Shown here one piece after another: positions 34,632-43,585 of a stretch of DNA of 64,000 nucleotides. Position numbers and translations under genes: made by a program. The notes beneath the pieces were generated by a model. That model was not told where the DNA came from, did no database searches, and saw only the letters and a list, made by a program, of their open reading frames with translations. The DNA is taken from positions 1 through 64,000 of the forward strand of contig JAPKDJ010000005.1 in assembly GCA_026421245.1 (NCBI GenBank), written 5' to 3'. The stretch comes from Akkermansiaceae bacterium. Lineage in GTDB: Bacteria > Verrucomicrobiota > Verrucomicrobiia > Verrucomicrobiales > Akkermansiaceae. Each line of letters begins with the position of its first letter. Position 1 is the stretch's first letter.

Positions 34632-37328
34632 CTAAAGTCCAAGCTGCGAGTTTGCTGCTGCTGCGAGGTCGGCAAGTTTGTGACGTTCGGGGGCAGCGCC
34701 CCGGGCCATGTCTGGCTTGCCGCCGCCTTTCCCGCCGGCGATGGGGCCGAGGTCCTTGATGAGGTTTCCAGCGCCGTGACCAGCGTTGTTTCCGTCTTCA
34801 CCACAAAGGGCTCCGAGGTGAAGCTTGGAGCCGTCATCGACGATGAGGAAAGCGGCTTGGGAGAAGTGGATCTTCTTCAGGCCGTTGAGAAGCTCCTGAA
34901 GGAGGGAGGGAGAGCCTTCGGTGGCGATGACGATGTTGCCGGTGATGTTTTGGTCGGCGATGAGGGCATCGGCCATGCGGGCGGCACCAGCAGACTGGGC
35001 CTTTTTGAGGGCTTTCTCGGCTTCGATGGCTTGGGCTTTGATCTCAGCAGCGGAGGCGTCGTCAGCGACGGAGAAGGTGTCGGCTTCGAGTTTGGTGAGA
35101 GCTTCGTTGGCAGCAGTGAGCTTGGCGAGAGCCTCGTTTTTTTCAGTGGTTTCCTTTTCCTGCTGTTCGGCGAGGAAAGCTTCGGCAGCGGGGCCGCAGA
35201 GGGCTTCGATGCGGCGGACGCCGGAGCCGGTGGAGCCTTCCGATTTAATTTTGAAGAGGCCGATGTCGGAGGTGTTGCGAACGTGGGTGCCGCCGCAGAG
35301 TTCCATTGAGTAGCTGTCGAGGGTTTGGTTGCCGCCGCCGATTTGGACGACGCGAACCAGGTCACCGTATTTGTCGCCGAAGAACTGCATGATGTCGGCG
35401 CGATCCTTGACGTCGGCGTGGGGGACCTCGATCCAGGAAACGGTGTCGCTGGCCTGGATGGAGGCGTTGACCTTTTCTTCGATGGCGGTGAGTTGCCCCG
35501 GGGTGACGGCTTTGGAGTTGAAGTCAAAAGTGAGACGCTCATGCGTGACGCTGGATCCTTGCTGGGTCGCATCTGACGAGACGACTTCGTGAAGGGCCCA
35601 GTGGAGAAGGTGGGTGGCGGTGTGGTGAGCCTCGATGGGAGCGCGGAGGCGGCGGTCAATGGTGAGAGTCACGGTATCGCCGACGGAGGGGAGGTCTCCT
35701 TTGACTTGGTGGGCGACAGCGGATCCGATTTTTTGAGTGCCGGTGATTTTGGAATCGTTGAGGGATCCGGAGTCACCTTCCTGGCCACCCATCTCGGTGA
35801 AGAAGACGGTCTTGTCGGTGATGACGAGGTCGTCGTGGATTTCGAGAGCGGTCGCTTCGCAGGTGTCGTTTTCGAAGCCCACGAATTCAGTGACGGCCTC
35901 GGTGGAGATGTCGGTGGCGCGGATGACGGTTTTCTTTTGAGCACCGCGGGAGAGTTCGCGGGCTTCTTCCATACGGGCTTCGACTGCAGCTTCGTCGAGA
36001 GAAATGCTCCGCTCGCGGCAAAGGAGAGCGGTGAGGTCGAGAGGGAAGCCGAAGGTGTCGTAGAGCTGGAAAGCGTCTTCGGGCGGGAAAACTTCGCCGT
36101 CGGCGGCTTTCTCGAATTTCTCCAGTCCACGGTCGAGGGTCTTGTTGAAAGAGTCCTCTTCGGAGGCGAGGGTTTCTTTGACGATTTCGGTGCGGGTTTT
36201 GATCTCGGGGAAGACGTTACCGAATTCGGTAACGAGGGTGTCAACGAGGTCGGGAAGGAAGGGTTTTTCGCCGGTGAAGCCGAGAGCCCGGCCGTATTTG
36301 ACGCCGCGGCGGAGGATGCGCCGGAGGACGTAGTTGCGGCCGGTGTTGCCGGGCATGATGCCGTCGGCGATGGAGAAGGAGAGAGTGCGGATGTGGTCGG
36401 CGATGACGCGGAAGGCGATGGCTTCTTCGAGTGCTTCGTGATCTTCGCCGGGGTAGACATCGACATACTTTTTGCCGCTGAGTTCTTCGAGTTTTCGGAA
36501 GATGGGCTGGAAGACGTCGGTGGCGTAGTTGGTGGGCTTTTCCGAGAAGTCGGTGAAGCCTTTGGTGTTTTGGATGAGGGAGCAGACGCGCTCGAAGCCC
36601 AAGCCGGTGTCGACGTGTTTGGCGGGGAGGTCGCGGTAGGTGCCGTCTTCTTCGGCGTTGTATTGGATGAAGACGAGATTCCAAATCTCGATGCAGAGGT
36701 CGGAGTCCATGTTGACGAGCTTACCGCCGGTGTCGCCGTTGGGGGTCATGTCGACGTGGAGTTCAGAGCAGGGACCGCAGGGGCCGGTGTCGCCCATCTT
36801 CCAGAAGTTGTCTTCGACGTTGCCGTTGACGATTTGGACTTTGGGATCGAGTCCAGCTTTCTCAAAATGGGCAGCCCAGAGGTCCCAGGCTTCCTGATCG
36901 AACTCGGAGGGGTCGCCTTCGGACGGCGCGTAGACGGTGGCGTAGAGTCGGTTGGCGGGGAGGCCCCAGCGTTCGACGATGAGTTCCCAGGCCCAGTCGA
37001 TGGCTTCTTTTTTGAAGTAGTCGCCGAAAGACCAGTTTCCGAGCATTTCGAAAAGGGTGTGGTGGTAGGTGTCGTAGCCGACGTCCTCGAGATCATTGTG
37101 TTTTCCGCCGGCGCGGATGCACTTCTGGGTGTCGGTTGCGCGGGGAGGATCGTAGGGAGCTTTTTCGGTGCCGAGGAAGTAGGGGATGAATTGGTTCATG
37201 CCGGCATTCACAAACATGAGTGTGTCCCGGGCCGCAGGAGCTGGAAGAAGCGACGAAGCAGGCACGATGGTGTGCTGCTTTTCTTTAAAGAAGTCGAGGA
37301 AGCTATTGCGAATCTCTGCCGAAGTCAT
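34632..37328 (-). CDS. alaS: Alanyl-tRNA synthetase
   Basis: AlaRS charges tRNA-Ala and edits mischarged Ser or Gly. The 898-residue length is normal. The class II core is clear: FVNAGMNQFIPYFLG, ATDTQKCIRAGGKHNDLEDVG, TLFEMLGNWSFGDYFKKEA. The editing domain zinc ligands HHTATHLLHWAL (near residue 571) and CGGTHVRNTSDIG (near 675) are intact. The C-terminal DHHA1-type domain (FLIVDDGSKLHLGALCG, NLIKDLGPIAGGKGGGKPDMARG) ends the protein. It is probably co-transcribed with the downstream PhyH gene. The 594-residue plus-strand ORF opposite it is a shadow. Confidence 0.98.
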   Translation of the reverse strand: MTSAEIRNSFLDFFKEKQHTIVPASSLLPAPAARDTLMFVNAGMNQFIPYFLGTEKAPYDPPRATDTQKCIRAGGKHNDLEDVGYDTYHHTLFEMLGNWSFGDYFKKEAIDWAWELIVERWGLPANRLYATVYAPSEGDPSEFDQEAWDLWAAHFEKAGLDPKVQIVNGNVEDNFWKMGDTGPCGPCSELHVDMTPNGDTGGKLVNMDSDLCIEIWNLVFIQYNAEEDGTYRDLPAKHVDTGLGFERVCSLIQNTKGFTDFSEKPTNYATDVFQPIFRKLEELSGKKYVDVYPGEDHEALEEAIAFRVIADHIRTLSFSIADGIMPGNTGRNYVLRRILRRGVKYGRALGFTGEKPFLPDLVDTLVTEFGNVFPEIKTRTEIVKETLASEEDSFNKTLDRGLEKFEKAADGEVFPPEDAFQLYDTFGFPLDLTALLCRERSISLDEAAVEARMEEARELSRGAQKKTVIRATDISTEAVTEFVGFENDTCEATALEIHDDLVITDKTVFFTEMGGQEGDSGSLNDSKITGTQKIGSAVAHQVKGDLPSVGDTVTLTIDRRLRAPIEAHHTATHLLHWALHEVVSSDATQQGSSVTHERLTFDFNSKAVTPGQLTAIEEKVNASIQASDTVSWIEVPHADVKDRADIMQFFGDKYGDLVRVVQIGGGNQTLDSYSMELCGGTHVRNTSDIGLFKIKSEGSTGSGVRRIEALCGPAAEAFLAEQQEKETTEKNEALAKLTAANEALTKLEADTFSVADDASAAEIKAQAIEAEKALKKAQSAGAARMADALIADQNITGNIVIATEGSPSLLQELLNGLKKIHFSQAAFLIVDDGSKLHLGALCGEDGNNAGHGAGNLIKDLGPIAGGKGGGKPDMARGAAPERHKLADLAAAANSQLGL

Positions 37329-37553
37329 GACGGGGGCTTTAGGACCACATTTTGGGGAAAGGGGGAAGTTTGAAGTTCGAAGTGTTGGAGGAAGAGCTCA
37401 CGCTGAGGAGCGGAGGGTTATGGGGCTTGGGGGGCTTGGCTAAGGAGGGGGGAGGCGCAATTTTTACAAATGAGCACAGATTTTGGACGGGGTTAAGGGA
37501 GATTTGGGAAAGGGGGCATTGGCAAGGTGGGTTTGAGTGACTAAGGTGGTCAA

Positions 37554-38705
37554 ATGTCCGATGAACCTGCGCTACCCTTTGTTTCAGCTCCTTCTTCAAG
37601 ATTGGTTTCGCTGGATGCTTTTCGGGGGTTTGTGATGTTTTGGATCGTGGGGGGAGAGGCGATTGCACATGCGCTGGCGCATCTGGAAGGGATGAAGTCG
37701 GAGGCGCTGGATACGGTTGTGCTGCAGTTGACTCATGTGGAGTGGGAAGGGTTTCGGTTTTATGATCTGATTTTTCCGTCCTTTATTTTTATTGTAGGGA
37801 CATCGCTGGTGTTTTCACTCAGCAAGCTGGGGGATCGAAGGGATGCGACGCGTCGGGTGATCCGACGGGGATTGTTGCTCTGGTTGATCGGGATTATTTA
37901 TTACGGAGGGGTTTCGAAGGGGTTTTATAACGAAGAGGCGCATGAAGGGGTTCGTTTGCTTGGAGTGCTGCAACGCATCGGGATCTGTTATCTGGTGACG
38001 GGGTTGTTGTTTCTTTACGTGCCGCTGAGAGGACTGGTGTTTTTGTTTGTGGCCTTGCTCGCAGGGTCGTGGGCCTTGCTGACTTTCGTGGCGGTTCCGG
38101 GGCAGGATGCAATCAGCTTTGAAGAGGGGAAGAATTTGACAAACTGGTTTGATTCGAAATATTTGCCGTTCTTCAAGTGGAATGGTCCTCATGATCCGGA
38201 GGGGATTCTTTCGACGCTTCCAGCGATTGGGACGTGTTTGCTCGGAGTTTTTGCGGGCTTGTTTTTGAAGGGAGTAAGGCTGTCGCAGGCGAAAAAATGT
38301 GGTCTACTCCTAGTGGCCGGAACGGGGTTGATTTTCCTTGGGAATTACTGGGGGCAATCATTTCCTGTGATTAAGAATTTGTGGACGTCAAGCTTCGTGC
38401 TGGTGGCGGGTGGATGGAGCTTGGTTGTTCTTGGAATGTTTTATTTGCTCGTGGATTGGGTCGGTTTCAAAGGCTGGGCGATGCCGTTTGTGTGGATCGG
38501 GATGAATCCGATTACGGTTTATCTCCTGACCAGCGTGATTAATTTCAACGAGATTGCATCGCGGGTTTTGGGTGGGCCGGTGGCGGAGTGGGTTGATGGA
38601 TTGGTGCCGGGGCTTGGCGCCTTATTGATTGCCCTTGCGGGAATGGCGCTCGTTCTTTTGCTCTGCCGGTATCTCTATAAGAAAGATGTGTTCATTAAAA
38701 TCTAG
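37554..38705 (+). CDS. Membrane acyltransferase, HGSNAT/NagX-like (DUF5009)
   Basis: The protein begins RLVSLDAFRGFVMFWIVGGE, the N-terminal signature of heparan-alpha-glucosaminide N-acetyltransferase-like proteins. YDLIFPSFIFIVGTSLVFSL, GVLQRIGICYLVTGLLF and PFVWIGMNPITVYLL follow at the expected positions among about ten transmembrane helices. The family transfers acetyl groups across the membrane to amino sugars. In a sulfatase-rich genome it may take part in breakdown of sulfated glycosaminoglycan-like material (inference). It is complete at 383 residues and stands alone. Confidence 0.9.
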   Translation: MSDEPALPFVSAPSSRLVSLDAFRGFVMFWIVGGEAIAHALAHLEGMKSEALDTVVLQLTHVEWEGFRFYDLIFPSFIFIVGTSLVFSLSKLGDRRDATRRVIRRGLLLWLIGIIYYGGVSKGFYNEEAHEGVRLLGVLQRIGICYLVTGLLFLYVPLRGLVFLFVALLAGSWALLTFVAVPGQDAISFEEGKNLTNWFDSKYLPFFKWNGPHDPEGILSTLPAIGTCLLGVFAGLFLKGVRLSQAKKCGLLLVAGTGLIFLGNYWGQSFPVIKNLWTSSFVLVAGGWSLVVLGMFYLLVDWVGFKGWAMPFVWIGMNPITVYLLTSVINFNEIASRVLGGPVAEWVDGLVPGLGALLIALAGMALVLLLCRYLYKKDVFIKI

Positions 38706-38823
38706 CAGCCTCTCGGACTTGCCCAATCCGGAAAGTTCATTTTATCAATTGGTTCAAATCGTCCTAAGTCCGACAAACTGCTAGGGCCCCTTGAAACGCG
38801 GTGGGGTCATCTTTCTACGGAAT

Positions 38824-38847
38824 GTACAAGCACTCGAGTGCTTGTAC
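38824..38847. repeat. Perfect 24-bp palindrome
   Basis: The arm GTACAAGCACTC is followed immediately by its exact reverse complement with no loop. A small ACTCT-cgaa-AGAGT hairpin overlaps its right end. It lies between the convergent acyltransferase and hypothetical genes. No T-tract follows, so it is not a standard terminator; it has the form of a dimeric regulator site. Confidence 0.75.
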
Positions 38848-38951
38848 TCTCGAAAGAGTTCCGGGTTCTTTGTCGATCTCGTGTTCCACCAGAACTTGGA
38901 CAGGCCGGGGGGGATCCTTTCAAAACTGAAGGAGGACACCGTGATTGAACT

Positions 38952-39596
38952 TTAGTCCTTCGGGAAATCGATACGCATTTGATCTTCTTCGAAGATGATG
39001 CGGCCGCCGGCGCGGGTGGTGATGTCTTTTTCCATCCACTTGAGTTCTTTTTCGAAGAGATTGCCGAGGGAGGAGAAGGCGTCTTGAGTGAAGAAAAGGA
39101 AGCCCTGGGGAACGCGGGCCCGACCGAGTTTTCCACCAACGGCGAGGAGGCCCCAGAGGCGACCGCCGTCTTTGTGGATGTAGGTGGTGAAGGAGCCGTC
39201 TTCTTTTTTCTTACGTTCGATGCGGACGAACATGGAGACGGTCTGGGGGTGGCCTTTGATTTCGCGCTCGATGATGATTTCGACGCGGCCGCCTTCTGCT
39301 TCATCGAAGCGGACCCAGACGCCTTTCATTTCAACGTGGTCGGCGAGCGTGCCTTCCTGGCGGGCCTTGAGGGTGTTGGCAAGCCAGGTATTGATCTGGC
39401 GTTCGGTGATGGTGATGGGGTTGCGGCTTTTGGCTGCGAACTCGATCATTCCAGGGACGCTGGAGGGATTGCTTTGGCGGTCAGCTTCTTCACGTCCGGC
39501 AATGTCGTCGAGGTCCTGAGATTGGAAGCTGAGATAGATTCCAAATCCCAGACCGCCCACGAAAGCGAGGGTGAAGAGGAAGAAATAGCGTTTCAT
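38952..39596 (-). CDS. Membrane-anchored hypothetical protein
   Basis: A 214-residue protein with an N-terminal anchor or signal (MKRYFFLFTLAFVGGLGFGIYLSF). A polar linker and a soluble domain follow (TITERQINTWLANTL, VWVRFDEAEGGRVEIIIERE, GRARVPQGFLFFTQDAFSSLGNLFEKELKWM). The alternating pattern suggests a beta-rich fold resembling lipid-binding or LolA-like proteins, but I do not recognise a family. It is likely conserved within Verrucomicrobiota, judging by its regular composition. The convergent gene is 246 bp away across the palindrome. Confidence 0.65.
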   Translation of the reverse strand: MKRYFFLFTLAFVGGLGFGIYLSFQSQDLDDIAGREEADRQSNPSSVPGMIEFAAKSRNPITITERQINTWLANTLKARQEGTLADHVEMKGVWVRFDEAEGGRVEIIIEREIKGHPQTVSMFVRIERKKKEDGSFTTYIHKDGGRLWGLLAVGGKLGRARVPQGFLFFTQDAFSSLGNLFEKELKWMEKDITTRAGGRIIFEEDQMRIDFPKD

Positions 39597-39766
39597 GGTG
39601 CTAGCTTCGCGAAAGTTACGGGCTCTGACAAGCTCTCAGGAAGGGATTGAACTGACGGGGGCAAAAGGGCGGAGCGCCACTTCGCTTTTGGTTTTTGGCG
39701 GTTGGTTTTTAGCTCCGGTGAGGTGGGAGGTGGAGGCGGGGCGACCGGGAATAGGTTCCTGAGAGG

Positions 39767-40045
39767 TTAGTCTGAGGATTTGGAGGGTTTGGTCTCCTTT
39801 TTCTCTTTCTTGGGAGCGCTGGATTCGGAAGCTTTTTTCTCCCCGGCTTTGTAGGATTCGGAGCGGTAGTCGGTTTGGTAAAAGCCTGAGCCTTTAAAAA
39901 TGATGCCCGCTCCGGTTCCGAGGAGGCGTTTGACCGGGCCGTCGCAACCTTCCTGAGGGCAGTCGGTGAGCTTGGGGTCGTTCATACTTTGAAAGACCTC
40001 AAAGAGGTGGTCGCACTTTTCGCACTTATAGTCGTAGTTGGGCAT
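39767..40045 (-). CDS. FmdB-family zinc ribbon protein
   Basis: The 92-residue protein opens MPNYDYKCEKCDHLFEVFQSM and has the second pair in CPQEGCDGPVKRLL, forming the CxxC...CxxxxC zinc ribbon of the FmdB regulatory-protein family. GAGIIFKGSGFYQTDYR is the usual continuation, and a Lys/Ser/Glu-rich tail follows. It starts 12 bp after the Ldh_2 stop codon on the same strand, suggesting one transcript. A regulatory role is proposed for the family but not established. Confidence 0.9.
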   Translation of the reverse strand: MPNYDYKCEKCDHLFEVFQSMNDPKLTDCPQEGCDGPVKRLLGTGAGIIFKGSGFYQTDYRSESYKAGEKKASESSAPKKEKKETKPSKSSD

Positions 40046-40057
40046 TTTGGCTGGATG

Positions 40058-41137
40058 TTACGCTTGTTCTTCGGGGAAGTTTTCGAGTTCCCACCCGGAG
40101 TGGCCGACTTCGTCGGCGAGTTCCTTGAATTCGGCAAGTTCGGCGGCCGAGAAGAGTAATCCGCCGGTGGCATCGGTGCGCTTGCGGAAGCCCGCCTCGA
40201 TTTGGCCGGGGAGGAGGCATTTGTCGTTGCCGTGGCCGAGGACGTCATCGAGGACCGCCTTCATGTTGGCGGACTGGGAGCCGTGGACGAAAGAGCCGCT
40301 GCTCCAAGCATCGGGGTGAATGACCTGAAAGTAAAAGCATGAAGTTGTTTTGGCCCCTTGGCGTCCGCGTTCGGTGGGGATGTTTCCTCCGATGAAGCCG
40401 CCGACGAGTTCATTGATCAAGGACATGCCGTATCCTTTGTGTCGGCCAAAGGGGAGAAGGGCTGCGACTTCATTGGGGTCGGTGGTTTCGTTCCCGTTTT
40501 TATCAACGGCGGCACCGGGAGGGAGGGGCTTTCCTTCGCGTTTGAGTTGTTGGACACGGCCCATGGCGATCGTCGAGGTGGCCCAGTCGATCACGATGGG
40601 GAAGCCGTTGGCTTCCTGGGTGGGGAAGCCCCATGAGTGGGGGTTGGTTCCAAGGGTGGGGTATTTGCCGAAGAAGGGAATGACTTCGGCGAGGGTGGAG
40701 GTGCAGTTGGTGTAGGCGATGTAGCCTTTTTCGGCGGCCTTCATGACATAGCCGCCGCCCCAGAGGTAGTGGAAAGCGTTGTCGATAGCGACCTGCCCGA
40801 CGCCGTATTCGTCGGCCATTTCGATGCAGCGATCGATGGCGGAGACGGCAACAGCCTGCCCGAGTTTTTTGTGGGCGTTCCAGACTTCGGAGGCTTTGAA
40901 GCGATCATTGACGACCTCGATTTGAGCGCCGGGGACGCAACCACCGGCGGCGGAGCCGAAGAGGTGGTCGAGGTGAAGGGCTTTGAGAGCGTTGTGTGTT
41001 CGGATTCCGTGACGGGTGGCATCCTGGCAGACTTGAGCGGCGATGATTGATTCGTCGGCATCATAGCCACGAGCCTGATAGGCGGCGGCGACCAATTCAT
41101 CATGTTTGCTGGCTGGGACTACGTGGAATTCGCTCAT
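40058..41137 (-). CDS. Malate/L-lactate dehydrogenase-type oxidoreductase (Ldh_2 family)
   Basis: This family comprises NAD(P)-dependent dehydrogenases such as malate, ureidoglycolate and 2,3-diketogulonate enzymes. The ATG at 41137 (MSEFHVVPASKHDELVAAAYQ) gives 359 residues. DATRHGIRTHNALKAL holds the catalytic His region. YVMKAAEKGYIAYTNCTSTLAEVIPFFG, LGTNPHSWGFPT and LPFGRHKGYGMSLINELVGG are the standard motifs. No signal peptide is present. The specific substrate is unknown; sugar-acid metabolism would fit the neighbourhood (inference). Confidence 0.9.
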   Translation of the reverse strand: MSEFHVVPASKHDELVAAAYQARGYDADESIIAAQVCQDATRHGIRTHNALKALHLDHLFGSAAGGCVPGAQIEVVNDRFKASEVWNAHKKLGQAVAVSAIDRCIEMADEYGVGQVAIDNAFHYLWGGGYVMKAAEKGYIAYTNCTSTLAEVIPFFGKYPTLGTNPHSWGFPTQEANGFPIVIDWATSTIAMGRVQQLKREGKPLPPGAAVDKNGNETTDPNEVAALLPFGRHKGYGMSLINELVGGFIGGNIPTERGRQGAKTTSCFYFQVIHPDAWSSGSFVHGSQSANMKAVLDDVLGHGNDKCLLPGQIEAGFRKRTDATGGLLFSAAELAEFKELADEVGHSGWELENFPEEQA

Positions 41138-41525
41138 TTGTATGACTGGTTTTGGTGGGCTGGAGACTGGCTTTTTTCGTGGAGTTGGCAAGTGTCAAGA
41201 GAACGAGGCGGCCTTTGAATTCTCGAAAGTTTTTTTAAGCCCTCAAGAATATCTTCGATATTCTAAAAATGATGACGATCGAATATTAAGGATTAATTAG
41301 TTTGCGGTCTTCGGTATGAACAGCTTTGGCAAAGGACGACTGCCGTTTCTGGTGGTTTTGATCGAGCGTCTCGCGACTGATCACGCGGAGCTGATGCTCC
41401 CTTCGTTCCCGTGGAGAGGGGAGGAGGTCCGGGAACCGCGAACGGTCACTGGGACGAGGGGGATTTAGGAGGAGCGACAAGGCGCATTTCAAAATCAACA
41501 GGATTGGATATGAAATTTTGAATTG
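41138..41525. other. Intergenic region, no gene recognised
   Basis: About 390 bp between the Ldh_2 gene and the metalloprotease remnant. Short open frames on both strands show no known motif. It may hold further unrecognisable remains of the deleted PEP-CTERM protein gene. Confidence 0.4.
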
Positions 41526-41693
41526 ATGACCGGTTGGATTGGTGAGGGGCCGGTTTTCATTTCCGATGTCACTCGCGGAAGTCTGCGTGATCTTGGATAC
41601 AATGTAGAGTTGATCAATGTTCCAGGACCAGGACCCGCGATGCTACTTTTCGGGGGGCTTGCAATGATGATTGGTTGTCGTAGGCGCCCCTAA
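41526..41693 (+). pseudogene. C-terminal fragment of a leishmanolysin-like PEP-CTERM protein
   Basis: A 55-codon frame, too short for the ORF track, reads MTGWIGEGPVFISDVTRGSL, RDLGYNVELINVPGPGP, AMLLFGGLAMMIGCRRRP and a stop. In frame before it is NFEL, so ELMTG is complete, preceded by a TGA at 41511. ELMTG plus ISxVTxGSLxDLGY is the C-terminal signature I associate with bacterial leishmanolysin-like (M8) proteins. The VPGPG, hydrophobic stretch and RRR form a PEP-CTERM-type sorting signal. The catalytic domain is absent. Its TAA overlaps the stop of the convergent sulfatase. Confidence 0.65.
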
Positions 41694-43534
41694 AGAAGTT
41701 TCAGGCTTTCGGCGAGAGTGCCAAGGCGTGGGTTGGCACCTTTGTTTTTTTTGGCTCGTTTGATCCAGGATTCGGGAACGGCCTTGGTCTCGCGCATTTG
41801 CATGAGGGTATTGACGATGAGGGCTTGATCGAGGTTGGGAAGTGACTCGTCGTTGAGGCCATCAATGAGGGTCTTGAGGGAGAGGTCTTTGGAGCCGATG
41901 CGGTAGAGGGCGTGGGCGGCTTGAGCACGGTTGATGGTTTCTGAGTCGGTGAGAGCCTTTGTTAGAATATCTTTGGCTGGGCCGGCTTTTTCACCAAGAG
42001 TCACGAGGCCGCTGAGACCCCAGTAACGAATGACGGGGTCTTTTGAGGAGGCCGCTTTCTGGAGAACGGGGAGGTTCTTTTCGTCCCGCGAAGATGCAAG
42101 GAAGGCGAGGTCAAGAAGTTGCTCAAAAGGGAAGTCTTTGGCCGAGACGGCGGTGGCGATGGGTTTGTCGCCGGAGACTGACTTAAAGAGAGGTTCGGGG
42201 ACGACCGCGGTATCCCGAATTGCGATCATTTGCTTGCGGAGGGCTTTACGCATTTCGGCGATGCGATTGGCGTGAGCGGGATCCGAAGCGAGGTTTTTGA
42301 TTTCGGAGGGGTCATTTTTAGTATCGTAGAATTCCTCGGTAGGTTGGTCGTTCTCCCAGATTGAGGCTTGGACGCCGGTGAGCTTACCGTCTTTCCAGGC
42401 TTTCTGCCAGGCGGGCCAGGAGGGCATTTGGAATTGGTAGAAGGAGTAGGGTGCGGCCCAAACGTGGGGGGTGAAGTGACGGACGTACTTGTGGCGACCA
42501 TCGGTGAGCCCGCGACGGAGGCCGTAGATTTCATCGAAGCGATCGGCGAAGAGGAAGGCGTAGTCGTTTTCTTTAGGCTCGGTGCGGTTCTTTCCGAGGA
42601 AGGGGCGGCCTTGCATATTGGCGTCGTTGTCGAGTCCGACGAGAGAGAGAAGGGTGGGGGCGAGGTCGACAAAGGCGACGATTTCGTCGCTGGGCTTTCC
42701 GGCAGGGAAGGGGGAGAGGGCCTTCCATTTTTCAGGAACGTGCACGATCATGGGGATGCGGACACCGGAATCGTGGAGGTAGCGCTTTCCGCGCGGGGTG
42801 GGGCCACCGTGGTCTCCGTAATAGAAGATGATGGTGTTTTCGGCGAGGCCGGCTTTCTTGAGTTGAGCGAGGATGTTGCCGATCTGTTTGTCGGTGGCGG
42901 TCATGATGTCGTGGTAGCGGGCGACATCGCGGCGGACTTCAGGGAGGTCGGGGAGGTGGCCGGGGAGGTTAAGCTCCGAGGGATTGAGGCGGGTTTTTTT
43001 CGGGACGATGCCGGCCGCGCGGGTTTTGTTGAATTTGGAGGGGAAGAGGGAGCTTTCGTGACAGGTGGTGAGGTTAAAAATTGAGAAGAAGGGAGAGTCG
43101 TTGGGGCGGTTTTTGTAGTGGGCCTTGCGGGAGCAATCGTCCCAATAATTCTTGTCGTTGCCTTCGAAGTTGTAGTCGGTCTTGGAGGCATTGGAGCAAT
43201 AGTATCCCGCTTTGCGAAGGTGGTGGACGTAGGTTTTGAGGTTCGAGGGGATGGCGTGGCGGCTGCGCATGTGCTGGGTGCCCATGGAGGGGGAGTAACG
43301 TCCCATGAGGATGGTGGCGCGGGCGACGGCGCAGACCGGGGCATTGGAATAAGCAGCGGTGAAGCGGGTGCTGCGGTTGGAGAAGGCGTCGAGATTGGGG
43401 GTTTGGGCATCTTCATTACCGTAGCAGCCCAGCCAGTGGGAGGCATTGTCCTCGGTGGTGATCCAGAGGATGTTGGGGCGGTCTGCTGCAATTGCAGAAA
43501 AGGGAATGAAGAGGAATAGGAAGAGGCGGATCAT
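41690..43534 (-). CDS. Secreted sulfatase with CAVAR site and C-terminal HEAT-like repeats
   Basis: The 614-residue protein has a signal peptide (MIRLFLFLFIPFSAIAA), NILWITTEDNASHWLGCYGN, and the active-site segment CAVARATILMGRYSPSMGTQHMRS at about residue 68. YYGDHGGPTPRGKRYLHDSGVRIPMIVHVP gives the metal site. This resembles the heparan N-sulfatase-like S1 group. The consensus CxPSR is replaced by CAVAR; similar CxVAR forms occur, as I recall, in planctomycete sulfatases. After about residue 470 a region of repeated helices (DPVIRYWGLSGLVTLGEKAG, INRAQAAHALYRIGSKD) forms HEAT-like repeats, a known extension. It follows the double DUF1080 gene by 51 bp on the same strand. Confidence 0.92.
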   Translation of the reverse strand: MIRLFLFLFIPFSAIAADRPNILWITTEDNASHWLGCYGNEDAQTPNLDAFSNRSTRFTAAYSNAPVCAVARATILMGRYSPSMGTQHMRSRHAIPSNLKTYVHHLRKAGYYCSNASKTDYNFEGNDKNYWDDCSRKAHYKNRPNDSPFFSIFNLTTCHESSLFPSKFNKTRAAGIVPKKTRLNPSELNLPGHLPDLPEVRRDVARYHDIMTATDKQIGNILAQLKKAGLAENTIIFYYGDHGGPTPRGKRYLHDSGVRIPMIVHVPEKWKALSPFPAGKPSDEIVAFVDLAPTLLSLVGLDNDANMQGRPFLGKNRTEPKENDYAFLFADRFDEIYGLRRGLTDGRHKYVRHFTPHVWAAPYSFYQFQMPSWPAWQKAWKDGKLTGVQASIWENDQPTEEFYDTKNDPSEIKNLASDPAHANRIAEMRKALRKQMIAIRDTAVVPEPLFKSVSGDKPIATAVSAKDFPFEQLLDLAFLASSRDEKNLPVLQKAASSKDPVIRYWGLSGLVTLGEKAGPAKDILTKALTDSETINRAQAAHALYRIGSKDLSLKTLIDGLNDESLPNLDQALIVNTLMQMRETKAVPESWIKRAKKNKGANPRLGTLAESLKLL

Positions 43535-43585
43535 GGTTTTGGTGATTGTGCAAAAAGAGGGGAGGGACGGTAGGAGAAAAAGAAT

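Noticed and set aside
35589-37373. 594-residue plus-strand ORF opposite alaS
   Set aside because: Acidic low-complexity translation is the usual shadow of a GC-rich gene; alaS motifs are complete on the minus strand.
39634-39764. 9-bp inverted repeat TCTCAGGAA/TTCCTGAGA about 113 bp apart
   Set aside because: It could suggest a small mobile element, but there is no target duplication and the length is within chance expectation for 64 kb.
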